Origin: a bacterium HR19 | GTDB lineage: Bacteria; Calescibacteriota; Calescibacteriia; Calescibacteriales; Calescibacteriaceae | Assembly: GCA_002898315.1 (NCBI GenBank) | Contig: BEHV01000005.1 | Location: 62,001 to 126,000, forward strand | Direction: 5' to 3' | DNA length: 64,000 bases | Part shown: positions 1 to 9,034 of the stretch, one piece after another | How the letters are laid out: each line of letters opens with the position of its first letter | Position numbering within the stretch: position 1 is the first letter of the stretch | The notes under the pieces: generated by a model | The model's database searches: none | The model's input: the letters and a program-made list of their open reading frames with translations, nothing else | Told to the model about the DNA's origin: nothing | Position numbers and translations under genes: made by a program

Positions 1-2
1 AA

Positions 3-404
3 AAGACATTCCCATCAATCTACACAGAGGAAGAAGGCACGGACCCGAGAGTCATTATAGATAAACTTTCGGAAGAGATTGAAAGACAAATAGATAGGTT
101 CAAGACAGAATTCTGGAAAGAAATAAGAGAGGAAATGCAGACAAAAAGAGAAATTTCCTTGGAACCAGCAGAAGTAAAAGCAGAAGAAGAAATCTCATAT
201 CAGGAAGAACCAGAAATAGAAAGAATAAGAGTGAACATTGAAAAACCTATGACCGTAGATGATGCGATAGCAATTATGAAAGAGAATGAGAAAAAAAAGA
301 GCGGAAGGAAAATTCCTGTCTTCGTTTTCAACGACTTTGACGGGAAGATAAAAATAATTTTCAAGCAAAACGAAAAAAAATTCTTACTTTTTGAAGTAGA
401 GTGA
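3..404 (+). CDS. C-terminal part of an unidentified protein, cut by the window edge
   Basis: The frame is open from the left edge to the stop at 404. The first ATG (135) lies mid-frame and is probably not the start. The visible 133 residues are very rich in Glu, Lys and Ile and look mostly helical. They include a charged stretch of alternating Glu and Lys and a short hydrophobic end (FLLFEVE). I recognise no domain. It ends about 105 bases before a chemoreceptor gene on the same strand, so it may be linked to chemotaxis, but that is only position. The real start lies outside the window. Confidence 0.6.
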   Translation, partial: KTFPSIYTEEEGTDPRVIIDKLSEEIERQIDRFKTEFWKEIREEMQTKREISLEPAEVKAEEEISYQEEPEIERIRVNIEKPMTVDDAIAIMKENEKKKSGRKIPVFVFNDFDGKIKIIFKQNEKKFLLFEVE

Positions 405-510
405 TTTTCAGCCATCTTCAAGAAATCAGAAAGAAAATCTGCTCAAAATTCACACAGATATAAAAAACGGAAATAAGATAAAAATTCTGAAAAATTTTAA
501 AATAAACTGT

Positions 511-1587
511 ATGTTAGGAGTTTTAATTGGAACATCTTTGATTTTGATAACCTTTATTGTATATGTAGTAGTAGCAGGTTTTTCTGTTGGAACACTTATC
601 ATAGCAATCGCAGGAATAATAGCAGTTCTCGGAGTGTTCCTTCTTCTAAAAATTGAGGAAAGAAGGAAATTTGAGAGGTTTATTGAAGACGCAAAGAGCG
701 AAAGCCCAAAAACCCAAAATGGTCAAAGAATAAAAGAACTCATAAAAGATATGATTGAAGCCGAGAAAAGAGCAATAGAATCAAAGATGATGTCTATTCA
801 GAAAGATTTTGACGAACTGGAGAAAAAGTTTGATAAATTAGAGAAAGATTTAGACCTGCAACTTAACAAGGTGAATGTTATAGTCACAGCTTCGGAGGAG
901 CTTTCTGCTTCCTCAGCAGAGGTAGCTTCAAGAATAGTTCTTATTGCGTCAACAGTAGAGGAAACCGCAAAATCTTCTCGTCAAGGCGTTGAAAAAATGG
1001 ACTCAATCGTAAAATTCATAAACGAAATAGCTACAACTATGGAGAATGTCATTGATATGGCGAGAAACCTTGAAAAAGAAACAAAAGAGATATCGGAGAT
1101 AATCTCTATAATAGAAGATATAACAGATCAGACAAACCTTCTTGCTCTGAACGCAGCGATAGAGGCAGCAAGAGCAGGAGAACAAGGTAAAGGTTTCGCT
1201 GTCGTCGCGGGAGAGGTGCGAAAACTTGCAGAAAGAACCTACGGTGCAGCAAGAGAAATAGCAGAAAAAATAAACCTTATCATATCAAGAGTTGGGCAGA
1301 CCTATGAGGCGATAGAAAAAGAATTTGAGGTGGTAAAAAGAGGTGTTGAGGCAGTTCAGGAAGGTAAGAAAAGTTTTGATGAAGTCACACAATCTACCGA
1401 TAAAATAAACACAGAAATAACAGCTATCTCTTCTGCAACAGAAGAGCAATCAAAAGTCACAGATGAAATTTCAAGAAACCTGCTCTCGCTTCTTGAAGGA
1501 GTTAAAAATATTGAATCAGAATATAAACAAGCAATGATATATATGAAAAAATTCAAAGAAGAACTTCTCAACTCAATGAAGAAATAA
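511..1587 (+). CDS. Methyl-accepting chemotaxis protein without a periplasmic sensor domain
   Basis: 358 residues. Two hydrophobic segments (about 2-24 and 26-47) form a membrane hairpin with almost nothing between them, so there is no periplasmic ligand domain. The rest is a long coiled coil with the conserved MCP signalling tip at about 206-243 ([20 protein letters not shown] and the following [16 protein letters not shown]). The tip binds CheA and CheW in this family. The short membrane hairpin suggests sensing within the membrane or cytoplasm, or through a partner; that is inference. No clear ribosome binding site precedes the ATG. Together with CheY (37843) and FliG (27795) it indicates a motile cell. 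The family assignment is secure; the stimulus is unknown. Confidence 0.93.
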   Translation: MLGVLIGTSLILITFIVYVVVAGFSVGTLIIAIAGIIAVLGVFLLLKIEERRKFERFIEDAKSESPKTQNGQRIKELIKDMIEAEKRAIESKMMSIQKDFDELEKKFDKLEKDLDLQLNKVNVIVTASEELSASSAEVASRIVLIASTVEETAKSSRQGVEKMDSIVKFINEIATTMENVIDMARNLEKETKEISEIISIIEDITDQTNLLALNAAIEAARAGEQGKGFAVVAGEVRKLAERTYGAAREIAEKINLIISRVGQTYEAIEKEFEVVKRGVEAVQEGKKSFDEVTQSTDKINTEITAISSATEEQSKVTDEISRNLLSLLEGVKNIESEYKQAMIYMKKFKEELLNSMKK

Positions 1588-1608
1588 ATAAATCTGGATT
1601 TATTTTTT
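1587..1608 (+). terminator. Possible terminator after the chemoreceptor gene
   Basis: An A/T-rich hairpin, AATAAAT-CTGG-ATTTATT, is followed by a run of T. It starts at the last base of the chemoreceptor stop codon and overlaps the stop of the convergent methyltransferase gene. The stem is weak because it has no G-C pair, so the call is tentative. Confidence 0.35.
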
Positions 1609-2352
1609 AAAGAACGGCGGGAGAACTTCAAGTTTATGCTTTACCCCTTTTTGACAAGCCAGAGCGAAAAAGTCAGCGCTTTTATCAAAAGAGTGATGGA
1701 AAAATCTGATGAAAACCGGTTTTAGTCGAAACTTGAAGAAGGTAGATAAAACCTCTCCTAACCTGTAAGATGGATACACTACAAAAACAAATCCTCTGTT
1801 TTTTACAAGACGTGAAGAAACTTCCGCAAAGGTTCTGAGGTTAAGAGTTATCTCCCATTTAGCAATAGCATATTTATCTGATTTTTTTCCTTCTTCTGGG
1901 GGGATGTATGGTGGGTTTGAAACTATAATGTCAAAAGATTCTGGTCTGAAAGGATAAAATCTTATATCACCGCAAACTGAAAAAGCTCTCACTCCATTAC
2001 TCTGAAAGTTAAGGAGAGATAAATTTGACATAAGCTTATCTATATCTATGGCGAAGAACTTATAGTTTTTCAATTCTCTTGCGAGCAAAAGTGTTATTAT
2101 TCCACAACCAGCTCCTATATCAACACAGAACTTCACATTACTGCTCCTTTCTATATTTTCGTTTCTTTCCTCGGTTTCTTTTTCTATTTTCCTGATTATT
2201 TGAATAACAAACTCAGAGAGAAAAACAGAGTCATCTGAAAAGTGCCAACCCTCAATAGGTTGAAATATTCTGAGTCCTGATATACTTGTTTCAAATATTT
2301 GAGATGGGGAGAGATTGCCAGATAAGCCGGTTTCTGTGTTTTTGGGTATCAT
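1600..2352 (-). CDS. TrmN6-like tRNA (adenine-N6)-methyltransferase; start overlaps rnpB
   Basis: A class I SAM-dependent methyltransferase. It has the SAM-binding motif DIGAGCGIITLLLA and the catalytic motif NPPYIPPEEG of N6-adenine methyltransferases. The N-terminal stretch FQPIEGWHFSDDSVFLSEF resembles TrmN6 (YfiC), which modifies A37 of a tRNA. The start is problematic. The frame runs upstream into the 3' end of the RNase P RNA gene, and between the RNA end (2306) and the conserved domain there is no in-frame ATG, GTG or TTG. The nearest ATG (2352, used here) and the next upstream start (2403) both lie inside rnpB. Translation therefore begins within the RNase P transcript or at a rare start codon. 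The function is probable; the start is uncertain. Confidence 0.8.
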   Translation of the reverse strand: MIPKNTETGLSGNLSPSQIFETSISGLRIFQPIEGWHFSDDSVFLSEFVIQIIRKIEKETEERNENIERSSNVKFCVDIGAGCGIITLLLARELKNYKFFAIDIDKLMSNLSLLNFQSNGVRAFSVCGDIRFYPFRPESFDIIVSNPPYIPPEEGKKSDKYAIAKWEITLNLRTFAEVSSRLVKNRGFVFVVYPSYRLGEVLSTFFKFRLKPVFIRFFHHSFDKSADFFALACQKGVKHKLEVLPPFFKK

Positions 2353-2742
2353 TACTCTAAGCGGCCTACCCGGGGGTAAATGGCGGTAAGGAGCGACCCG
2401 CAAGGAGAGAGAAGTGGAACAAGCTCAAAAACATTTTTATTTTTCTTCATCCTCTCTCTCCTTTCCCCCCTGCTTGGCCTTGCCCGGGGTGGGGTTTACC
2501 AAGCAAACCCGGTTGCCCGGGTTTCTGGTGCGCTCTTACCGCACCTTTTCACCCTTGCGGTATGTATGAAAATACATACCGCGGTATGTTTTCTGTGGCA
2601 CTTTCCAGCACTCTCATGCCCCCGCTCCACCCTAACGAAAAATAGGGCTTAACGGGCACCCCGCTCCTTATGGGACCGGACTTTCCTCACAGGGACTTCA
2701 AAAACGAAGTCCCTGCGCGATACCCTCTCGCAATCTCTCCCC
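2306..2742 (-). ncRNA. rnpB: RNase P RNA, bacterial
   Basis: The catalytic RNA of RNase P, which matures tRNA 5' ends. Read on the minus strand it begins GGGGAGAGATTGC (2742-2730) and ends with the exact complement GCAATCTCTCCCC (2318-2306), which forms helix P1. A perfect 9-bp hairpin follows (2691-2714). Then come the universal GAGGAAAGTCCGG (2676-2690), the conserved GCCACAGAAAA (2589-2599), GGTAAGAGCGCACC (2527-2540) and the 3' signature CAGAAACCGGCTTA (2323-2336). About 437 nt, slightly long for the family. It is strikingly GC-rich against an AT-rich background, as expected of a thermophile RNA. A TATATATA tract lies directly upstream of the inferred 5' end and may be its promoter -10 region. 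Confidence 0.95.
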
Positions 2743-2823
2743 TATATATATAAATCTAATCAATAAATCACATCTCTGATGAATTGTTCAAAACGTTAAT
2801 ACTCTACCACAGAAATAAACCTA

Positions 2824-4086
2824 CTATGTAAATAACTCAACATCTTCACTATCTTCCTTACCGCTCTCTTTTCGTTCATTTCTCTTTGTTATCTTCACAA
2901 GATTTATCTTATTTTTTGAAATATCAACAACTTCAAACTGATAGCCATCAAAATATATTTTCTCTCCCTTCTCGGGAAGCTGTCCCAGAACTGAAAGAAT
3001 AGTTGATGAAACCGTTGGATATTTTTCTGAAATTTGCAAACCAAGTTCTCTATTTATATCTCTTATAGCTGCCTCTCCTTTAACATATATGTTTTCTCCC
3101 GACACCCAGAAAAATTCCTTTTTCTCGGAGAACTCATCTTCTATGTCTCCTATTATTTCTTCAAGAATATCTTCAAGAGTTGCTATCCCTTCAAATTCGC
3201 CCCTATCGTTTATTATACAGACCATATGAGTTCTCCATTTTTTGAAGTCAGTAAGTTGTTCAAGTACAGATTTTGAAGGAGCAGAGATTCTCGCAGGGGC
3301 AACTATATCTGGATTCTCAAAAATCAAATCACCCAATTTCTTTTTGGCTATTTCACCGCTACCCCTTTGCTTAAACAGAAGTGGAATAAGATTTTTTGAA
3401 AGGCATATTCCGACGACCTTCCCATCAGATAATACAGGATACCTCGTATGCTTGGTTTTCTCTATAAGTTTTATAACTTCTTCCAATGTCATGTTAACAT
3501 CAAGAGTTCTCACCTCGTTGCGATGGATCATAATATCTTGGAGTTCAAGTTCTGCAAGACGAGAAACGCCTTCTACCATTTTTATTTGCTCTTTGCTGAA
3601 TCTATCTAAACTTAGTACAGCTTTTAGTTCCTCTGTTGAAGAAGTCCTCATTATCTTCTCTATTGGTTTGAGAAATGGGGAGAGAAATCTGTACGGTAAG
3701 ATGATGATCTTTATTATAATTTTTGCGAGCTCATATGAGTTTTTCAATCCCCAAGCCTTCGGTATAACCTCTCCAAAAAGAATTATACTGATTGTGACAA
3801 AAACTGTTGCTATCGCCACCCAGAGCTCACCTCCTAACTCCTTCGCCTTAGTCGTTATGATAACCGTGATAGATATGTTGAAGATGTTATTTAGTGCGAG
3901 AGTTGTTGAGAAAAATTTTTCTGGATTCTTCAGAAGTTCGTATAAATTTCTATCTTTTTCTTTATCTATGCTATAAAGGAGTTTCTTTCTTTCTGCTGAA
4001 TAGACCACCTCTGCAACAGAAGTGAAAGCAGAAAGAAATATAAAGATGAGAAAAACAATTAATACTGTGTAGATTTCAGCAACCAC
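2824..4086 (-). CDS. CNNM/CorC-type membrane protein with CBS domains
   Basis: 420 residues. An N-terminal DUF21 (CNNM) membrane region of about four helices includes LFGEVIPKAWG (about 103-113). A pair of CBS domains follows (for example TRYPVLSDGKVVGI and GEFEGIATLEDILEEIIGDI), then a C-terminal CorC/HlyC domain. Relatives are Mg2+/Co2+ efflux or magnesium-homeostasis proteins; some were misnamed hemolysins. The start codon is GTG at 4086 without a visible ribosome binding site. The gene stands alone. The family is clear; the transported ion is inferred from relatives. Confidence 0.9.
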   Translation of the reverse strand: MVAEIYTVLIVFLIFIFLSAFTSVAEVVYSAERKKLLYSIDKEKDRNLYELLKNPEKFFSTTLALNNIFNISITVIITTKAKELGGELWVAIATVFVTISIILFGEVIPKAWGLKNSYELAKIIIKIIILPYRFLSPFLKPIEKIMRTSSTEELKAVLSLDRFSKEQIKMVEGVSRLAELELQDIMIHRNEVRTLDVNMTLEEVIKLIEKTKHTRYPVLSDGKVVGICLSKNLIPLLFKQRGSGEIAKKKLGDLIFENPDIVAPARISAPSKSVLEQLTDFKKWRTHMVCIINDRGEFEGIATLEDILEEIIGDIEDEFSEKKEFFWVSGENIYVKGEAAIRDINRELGLQISEKYPTVSSTILSVLGQLPEKGEKIYFDGYQFEVVDISKNKINLVKITKRNERKESGKEDSEDVELFT

Positions 4087-4189
4087 TTTCTGTATTTCTT
4101 TTCAGAGAAATATATAATTTAATACGGGATTTTCTAAGAAGTTGATTTTTGGAAAATGGCTCTGTCGGAAAGCAAGTTTCAGTTTCTGC

Positions 4190-5137
4190 CTATTTTTTTC
4201 TACTCCTTATTTCTTTCAGCTCTTTCTCAATAAGGACATAAAAGTCCTTTATCTCTGGATTTGACTCTATGACTCTCTTTTTTATTTTTTCAAGAGCATT
4301 TTTTAGCTCTTCAATCTTTCTTGGGTCGTTTTCTACTCTGACCCTTTTAGAAAGTTCTTCCTGAGTTTGTTTTTCAAGTTTAACTATACCTTCCTCAACA
4401 GAGAGAGAGTTCTCAAGGATAAATTTTTCTCCCCTTCTTCTTGTTTCTTCTGGTATTTTATCCCATACATCTTTTCTGACAACTATTCCTGCAGAGTAAA
4501 TGTACTGTGGCATGGGTATATATGACTTTATGAATTTGCTCCACTGCAAAGCATGAAGAGCGTAAAAGGTATTGAAAACAGTATCAACAATTCCTGTGGC
4601 GAGAGCTTGGAGGACATCTATTATTTGGAGAGGTACTATTTTAAAAATACCTTGGAGTTCTTTTGCTTGGGCTTCGGCGAGAGTATCTCCTATCCATACC
4701 CATAAATTTGACCCCCATATATTCTCTGACTTTGAAAAGATATAGACAAAACCTATGGCAAAATGAGAAAGAAGCTTATAACCTTTTTTCTCGTATCTCC
4801 TTGCTAATTCGGGAAAAAGTTTTGTTCTCACCTCAAAAAACTCTTCCCAGGAGTTAAACACAAGAGGGATATCGTATGCTCTTATTTCGGGTGATATCAT
4901 CTCTAACCCGTGGCTTGTGAGTCCAGCGGCGTGAAGTTGCCCAATTCTCAATTTCCTAACTATATCTGCTTCGTCTCCCATAGCTGTTCCACTATATACT
5001 ACAATTTTTGTGGTCTGGTCTTTTTCAAGTTCTTGTTTAATTTTCAGAGCCATATCATACCAGAAAGAACCTTCGGGGGCTATTGATGCGAGCTTCACAG
5101 TAAGACCTACAAAAAAAAGATTTACCAGAAGAAGCAT
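4190..5137 (-). CDS. TRAP-type transporter solute-binding protein (DctP family)
   Basis: 315 residues from the ATG at 5137. The frame is open up to 5380, but that extension has no family similarity and would overlap the divergent gene. The start at 5137 gives a normal signal peptide (MLLLVNLFFVGLTVKLAS). The mature part has the DctP pattern: ASIAPEGSFWYDMALKIKQE, GTAMGDEADIVRKLRIGQL, and IYSAGIVVRKDVWDKIPEET. Proteins of this family bind carboxylates or other small ligands in the periplasm for DctQ/DctM membrane partners. No such partners are visible nearby. It faces a related binding protein (5336-6364), which suggests duplication. The ligand is unknown. Confidence 0.82.
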   Translation of the reverse strand: MLLLVNLFFVGLTVKLASIAPEGSFWYDMALKIKQELEKDQTTKIVVYSGTAMGDEADIVRKLRIGQLHAAGLTSHGLEMISPEIRAYDIPLVFNSWEEFFEVRTKLFPELARRYEKKGYKLLSHFAIGFVYIFSKSENIWGSNLWVWIGDTLAEAQAKELQGIFKIVPLQIIDVLQALATGIVDTVFNTFYALHALQWSKFIKSYIPMPQYIYSAGIVVRKDVWDKIPEETRRRGEKFILENSLSVEEGIVKLEKQTQEELSKRVRVENDPRKIEELKNALEKIKKRVIESNPEIKDFYVLIEKELKEIRSRKK

Positions 5138-5335
5138 AAATATATTATTATATTTATTTATAGAAGAGTAAAATTGAGATTGATTTTTTTTCAGCAAATA
5201 TCTTTCAGAAGATAAAATTACCTTGACGAAAAATTCTTTGAGCTTGAATTTCTTTCCATAAGAAAACGCGCATACAAATAAAAACAAAAAATTTTTTATT
5301 TTAAAATTTAAATTGAAAAAATATTTAGGAAAGGA

Positions 5336-6364
5336 ATGGTAATTTTGAATTTGAAAAAGATGTATTCCATTTTTTCTCATGCTGTACTTATCAATTTAAT
5401 TTCTATTGCAAGTGCTGGAGCTAACATAAAAATATCATGTTCTTCAATAGCTCCAAAAGGAAGCTTATTTGAAAAGATTTTACAAGAAGCTTCAAGTAGA
5501 ATAAAGCAGGAAACAGAAGTAGAGATAGTGTGGATTCCAGGTCAGGTTTTTGGCGATGAAATAGATATAGCAAGAGCTTTGAAAGAAAAAAAGATAGATT
5601 GCGCTGTTCTCACCGTAAATGGACTCAGAATTATAATACCCTACTTTTCTATTCTTGATATGCCGTATCTTGTGAAAAATTATGAAGAAGGCGATTTTAT
5701 AAGAAAAGAAGTTCTACCTCCGCTCTTATCAAAACTGCTTGAAAACGAAGAGTATATTCTCGGAGGATTGATAGAGATAGGTTTTGTACATTTTTATTCC
5801 AAGTATCCCCTGCGAAAAATTCAGGATTTTCAAGGCAAAAGCTTTTGGGCATGGCCAAAAAACATAATTCAAGAGGGAACTTTCAAACAGCTGAAAAAGT
5901 TTGGAGTAAAACCCGTATATGCGAATATATGGGATGTTGAAAAGCTTTCTCCGAACATAGACATAGTTTGGGGTCCGCACTATGCAGTTTTGATATATGG
6001 ATGGTATAAATATTTTCAATTTATCATAGATGAACCACTGATATATTTTATGGCTGGCGTGGTGATAAGAAAAGATACTATGAAGAAATTGAGCAAAGAG
6101 ACACAGGAAAAAGTCATAAACATAATTCGTGATTTCTCAAATAAAGCTTCTTACCTTATAAGAAAGGAAAATGAGAGAACAGAAAGCTATCTGCTCAGCA
6201 ATCATAAATATCAGAAGATAAGTTTTGAAGATTCAGAAAATTTGGAGAAAATTCTGAAAGATGATCTGTGGCAAGAATTAAAAAGCAAGTATAGCTTACC
6301 GGAGTGGCTCTTTTTATCACTGGTCAAAGAAGTAATAAAGTTCAGATTGAACATAAAAAAGTAG
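5336..6364 (+). CDS. Divergent TRAP-type solute-binding protein (DctP family)
   Basis: 342 residues with an N-terminal signal peptide ending near ISIASAGA. An AGGA sits 5 nt before the ATG at 5336. The mature part aligns by eye with the neighbour encoded at 4190-5137: SSIAPKGSLFEKILQE, GQVFGDEIDIARALKEKKID, and MAGVVIRKDTMKKLSKETQE. The central sequence has diverged strongly and is rich in Trp and Tyr (FWAWPK, WGPHYAVLIYGWYKYF), so the ligand may differ. No DctQ/DctM genes are near. The next gene downstream, a large lipoprotein with an esterase domain, is on the same strand 75 bases away and may be co-transcribed. Confidence 0.78.
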   Translation: MVILNLKKMYSIFSHAVLINLISIASAGANIKISCSSIAPKGSLFEKILQEASSRIKQETEVEIVWIPGQVFGDEIDIARALKEKKIDCAVLTVNGLRIIIPYFSILDMPYLVKNYEEGDFIRKEVLPPLLSKLLENEEYILGGLIEIGFVHFYSKYPLRKIQDFQGKSFWAWPKNIIQEGTFKQLKKFGVKPVYANIWDVEKLSPNIDIVWGPHYAVLIYGWYKYFQFIIDEPLIYFMAGVVIRKDTMKKLSKETQEKVINIIRDFSNKASYLIRKENERTESYLLSNHKYQKISFEDSENLEKILKDDLWQELKSKYSLPEWLFLSLVKEVIKFRLNIKK

Positions 6365-6439
6365 ATTTTCTTGAACTCATCACGATATAAAAATACAAGA
6401 GATATTAAACTTAAATTTATGATGTTTTGGAAAGAAAAG

Positions 6440-9001
6440 ATGAAGTTAAAAGAGACCACCTTTCTGAACTTTTTGATAATAGTTATGCTTTTGTTTTTCA
6501 GCTGTGAGAAAGAAAAAATAAAGGTAGAAAATCCATTATACGACACTGAAATATCAAGAATAATTGAAAAGAACTCTTTGCCTTGCTCTGATGAAGAAGG
6601 GAAAAATTATACCGGAGGGGAATTTGCTCTTATAAGAAATATAAAATACCATAAAAACCTATACGGAGACCTGTACTTACCCAAAGGAATAAAAAATTTT
6701 CCTGTTGCAATACACATTCATGGTGGGGGCTGGTCAGCAGGGACTCGTAGATTACCTATGGGGCAGTGGTGGGGAGAACTTTTTGCATGCAGTGGGATAG
6801 CTCTCTTTGATGTGGAGTACACACTCTACCCAAAAGCAAAAGTAAAAGACCAGATAAAGGAGTTGAAGTGTGCAATACTTTGGACACAAACAGAAGGAAA
6901 AAAGTTCGGTATAGGAGATAAAGTTATTGTTCTCGGAGGTAGCGCTGGCGGACATCTTACCGCAATGGTATCCTTCACAAAAGATGATTTCTTTCCAGAA
7001 GAATGCACATACGCAAACTATAAAAGAGAAATAAAAATATCTGCTGCAATACCCTTTTACGGAGTTTACGACCTTTCACAAGGATACATAAAAGATCTTG
7101 AAGTTTTCAGAAAAGAAAACGAAAATCTTTCCGAAACCATAACATCTCTCTCACCTATAAATTATGTTCAAAATGTAGATTTCCCAGTTCTTATAATACA
7201 CGGGCAAGCCGATTTTTTAGTCCCACTCAATCAATCTGTAAATCTCTGGAGAGAAATTTCAAAGCGGAGGGAAGATGCAGAGATATTTGTAGTAGAAGAT
7301 GGCGCGCACGGATTTGACGCTTTTCCACAAAACGAATACACAAAAAAAGCCAAAGGAAAAATTTTAGAGTTCTTGGAAAAACATAATTTTTTATCAGGCA
7401 TATCAGAGGAAAAAGTTCCCGAACACAATCACATAGAAAAAGGAAGGTATTACTTGAAAGAAGGTTTTCTCAAGCATGCATATTTAGAATTCTCAAAAGC
7501 AGGAGTAAAAGATTGTGAGACAGAATATGGAAAGCTTCTTGCAAAAACATTTGATTTGCTCTCTCTTACAATAAATCAAGCTCAATCAGGAATGCTGAAC
7601 TTACTTACTCCACAGCAAACGCTATCTTTCTCTATATCTTTACGCGGAAATAACTTTGCAAGCAGGATTTCGGACAAGCAGAACAGCTTTGAGTGGAAGC
7701 CAAACCTTAACCTTCTTTATGAAAACTACATAAAACCTACAGAAGATATACTGCAAGAGATACAATCCCTCGCTCTCTTCGTATATGAAAAAAGCTGTAC
7801 TTTTTATGAAGAAGATGGAATACCAATCTACACCGATGCTTTCACCTCAGAAGTAAGAATAGGTAGAAAGTTTGGAAAAGAATTTGCTCTCGCCTCTCTT
7901 ACCATATCTGAGATTGTAAAGCTTCTTCTTAACTTCTCTTTTTCACACGATATAAACTTCTCGCTAGAAGGTGAGAAAACCTCAAAATATCTTATACCCT
8001 TCTTTCTTACTGAGCAAGATGATATAGTAGGGTTAATAAGATTAGCAGGAATCTTATACCAAGAGAATCCGAATATTTTGGAATTTAAACGTCCTGAAAA
8101 ATACGAGAAGGTCAAGGGAAACTTGATCTCATCTCTTTCGTATGCTGAAAAATTTATAGATTCTGCACTTTTAGAAAATTGCGACTCTGATGTTCTCTGC
8201 TACAAGAACGGTAAAGTTTTGACAGGAAAGTTATCGGTAAATCCCCCTGATTTCCGAAACTCATTCGCAATTTTTCTTGACCTTATAGAAGTTGGTTCGT
8301 CATTTTTAAACAGAGCTTATTTTTCTGAACTGAAAGCATTTTTAAGCAACATCAGAGAAAAAATAAAGAATAACGAATACATAAATCTTTCAGAGTTCAA
8401 CTCGGCCATTCCTGATATTGTCAAAAATTTTGTTGGCAACATATTTCCTGATTTTATTTCAATAAATGTTGGAAAATTTTTAGATTCCAAAAAACCTCTG
8501 CGAGAGTTTCTTCCAGAAGTAGTTGAGACAGACATAATTCCCGATATGAAGGTATTAAGAGACATTGAACCCTCTTTTGAACCAGCTATAGCTTTGCCAT
8601 CTTTTTTAATTGAAGGAGAACTCGGAAAAATGAGCACCATTGAAGATGAAATCCCGAACCATGAAAACTGCTATGTGTGTTTGCCAGGGGTAAGATTCTC
8701 AAAGTATGATGGAAAAATATCAATTGACGGAAATAAAATAGAAAAACTCCAAGATGATTGTCTATCGCTTGATGGGAAATTTATTTTTGAAAAGTTCTCA
8801 ACTCAGAAATTGCCTCTCATATATGTGTACTTCAAAAACCCATCATTTGATGAAAGTTTATTTATAGGTAAAAATCCTTATGGATGCGGAGAGAATGAAA
8901 AAATTTCGGACTTCAAGCCAGCAAGTAATTTTACATTGAATAAATCTATAAGTTATTTTATCACAAAGTTAGATTCTATTTTGCGGATGTTAAATTTCTG
9001 A
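6440..9001 (+). CDS. Large lipoprotein: alpha/beta-hydrolase esterase domain plus unknown C-terminal half
   Basis: 853 residues from the ATG at 6440, which follows a GGAAAG and opens a lipoprotein signal peptide (lipobox LFFSC). Upstream starts (6371 TTG, 6419 ATG) would spoil that signal. Residues about 70-330 form an alpha/beta hydrolase of the acetyl-esterase/BD-FAE type: oxyanion motif HGGGW (94-98), nucleophile elbow GGSAGG with Ser168, Asp258 in HGQADFLVP, and His290 in DGAHGF. The remaining 500 residues match nothing I know. They start with a helical repeat-like stretch (KHAYLEFSKAG) and include the phrase PLREFLPEV. The combination suggests a surface or periplasmic esterase with an extra binding module. 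It may be functionally linked to the upstream binding protein. Confidence 0.8.
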   Translation: MKLKETTFLNFLIIVMLLFFSCEKEKIKVENPLYDTEISRIIEKNSLPCSDEEGKNYTGGEFALIRNIKYHKNLYGDLYLPKGIKNFPVAIHIHGGGWSAGTRRLPMGQWWGELFACSGIALFDVEYTLYPKAKVKDQIKELKCAILWTQTEGKKFGIGDKVIVLGGSAGGHLTAMVSFTKDDFFPEECTYANYKREIKISAAIPFYGVYDLSQGYIKDLEVFRKENENLSETITSLSPINYVQNVDFPVLIIHGQADFLVPLNQSVNLWREISKRREDAEIFVVEDGAHGFDAFPQNEYTKKAKGKILEFLEKHNFLSGISEEKVPEHNHIEKGRYYLKEGFLKHAYLEFSKAGVKDCETEYGKLLAKTFDLLSLTINQAQSGMLNLLTPQQTLSFSISLRGNNFASRISDKQNSFEWKPNLNLLYENYIKPTEDILQEIQSLALFVYEKSCTFYEEDGIPIYTDAFTSEVRIGRKFGKEFALASLTISEIVKLLLNFSFSHDINFSLEGEKTSKYLIPFFLTEQDDIVGLIRLAGILYQENPNILEFKRPEKYEKVKGNLISSLSYAEKFIDSALLENCDSDVLCYKNGKVLTGKLSVNPPDFRNSFAIFLDLIEVGSSFLNRAYFSELKAFLSNIREKIKNNEYINLSEFNSAIPDIVKNFVGNIFPDFISINVGKFLDSKKPLREFLPEVVETDIIPDMKVLRDIEPSFEPAIALPSFLIEGELGKMSTIEDEIPNHENCYVCLPGVRFSKYDGKISIDGNKIEKLQDDCLSLDGKFIFEKFSTQKLPLIYVYFKNPSFDESLFIGKNPYGCGENEKISDFKPASNFTLNKSISYFITKLDSILRMLNF

Positions 9002-9034
9002 AATCAATTGGTAAGGGAGAGAATATTAGGGGGA

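Noticed and set aside
2586-2601. TGGCAC string resembling a sigma-54 element
   Set aside because: It is part of conserved RNase P RNA sequence and no gene starts downstream in that direction.
2380-2652. Plus-strand 90-residue frame rich in Leu and Pro
   Set aside because: It lies entirely in the antisense of the RNase P RNA gene and has no family resemblance.
3242-3976. Long plus-strand frame of 244 residues
   Set aside because: Antisense shadow of the CNNM/CorC-type gene; no domain and Ser/Phe-rich composition typical of shadows.
5138-5380. N-terminal extension of the TRAP binding protein
   Set aside because: No family similarity, destroys the signal peptide and overlaps the divergent gene start.
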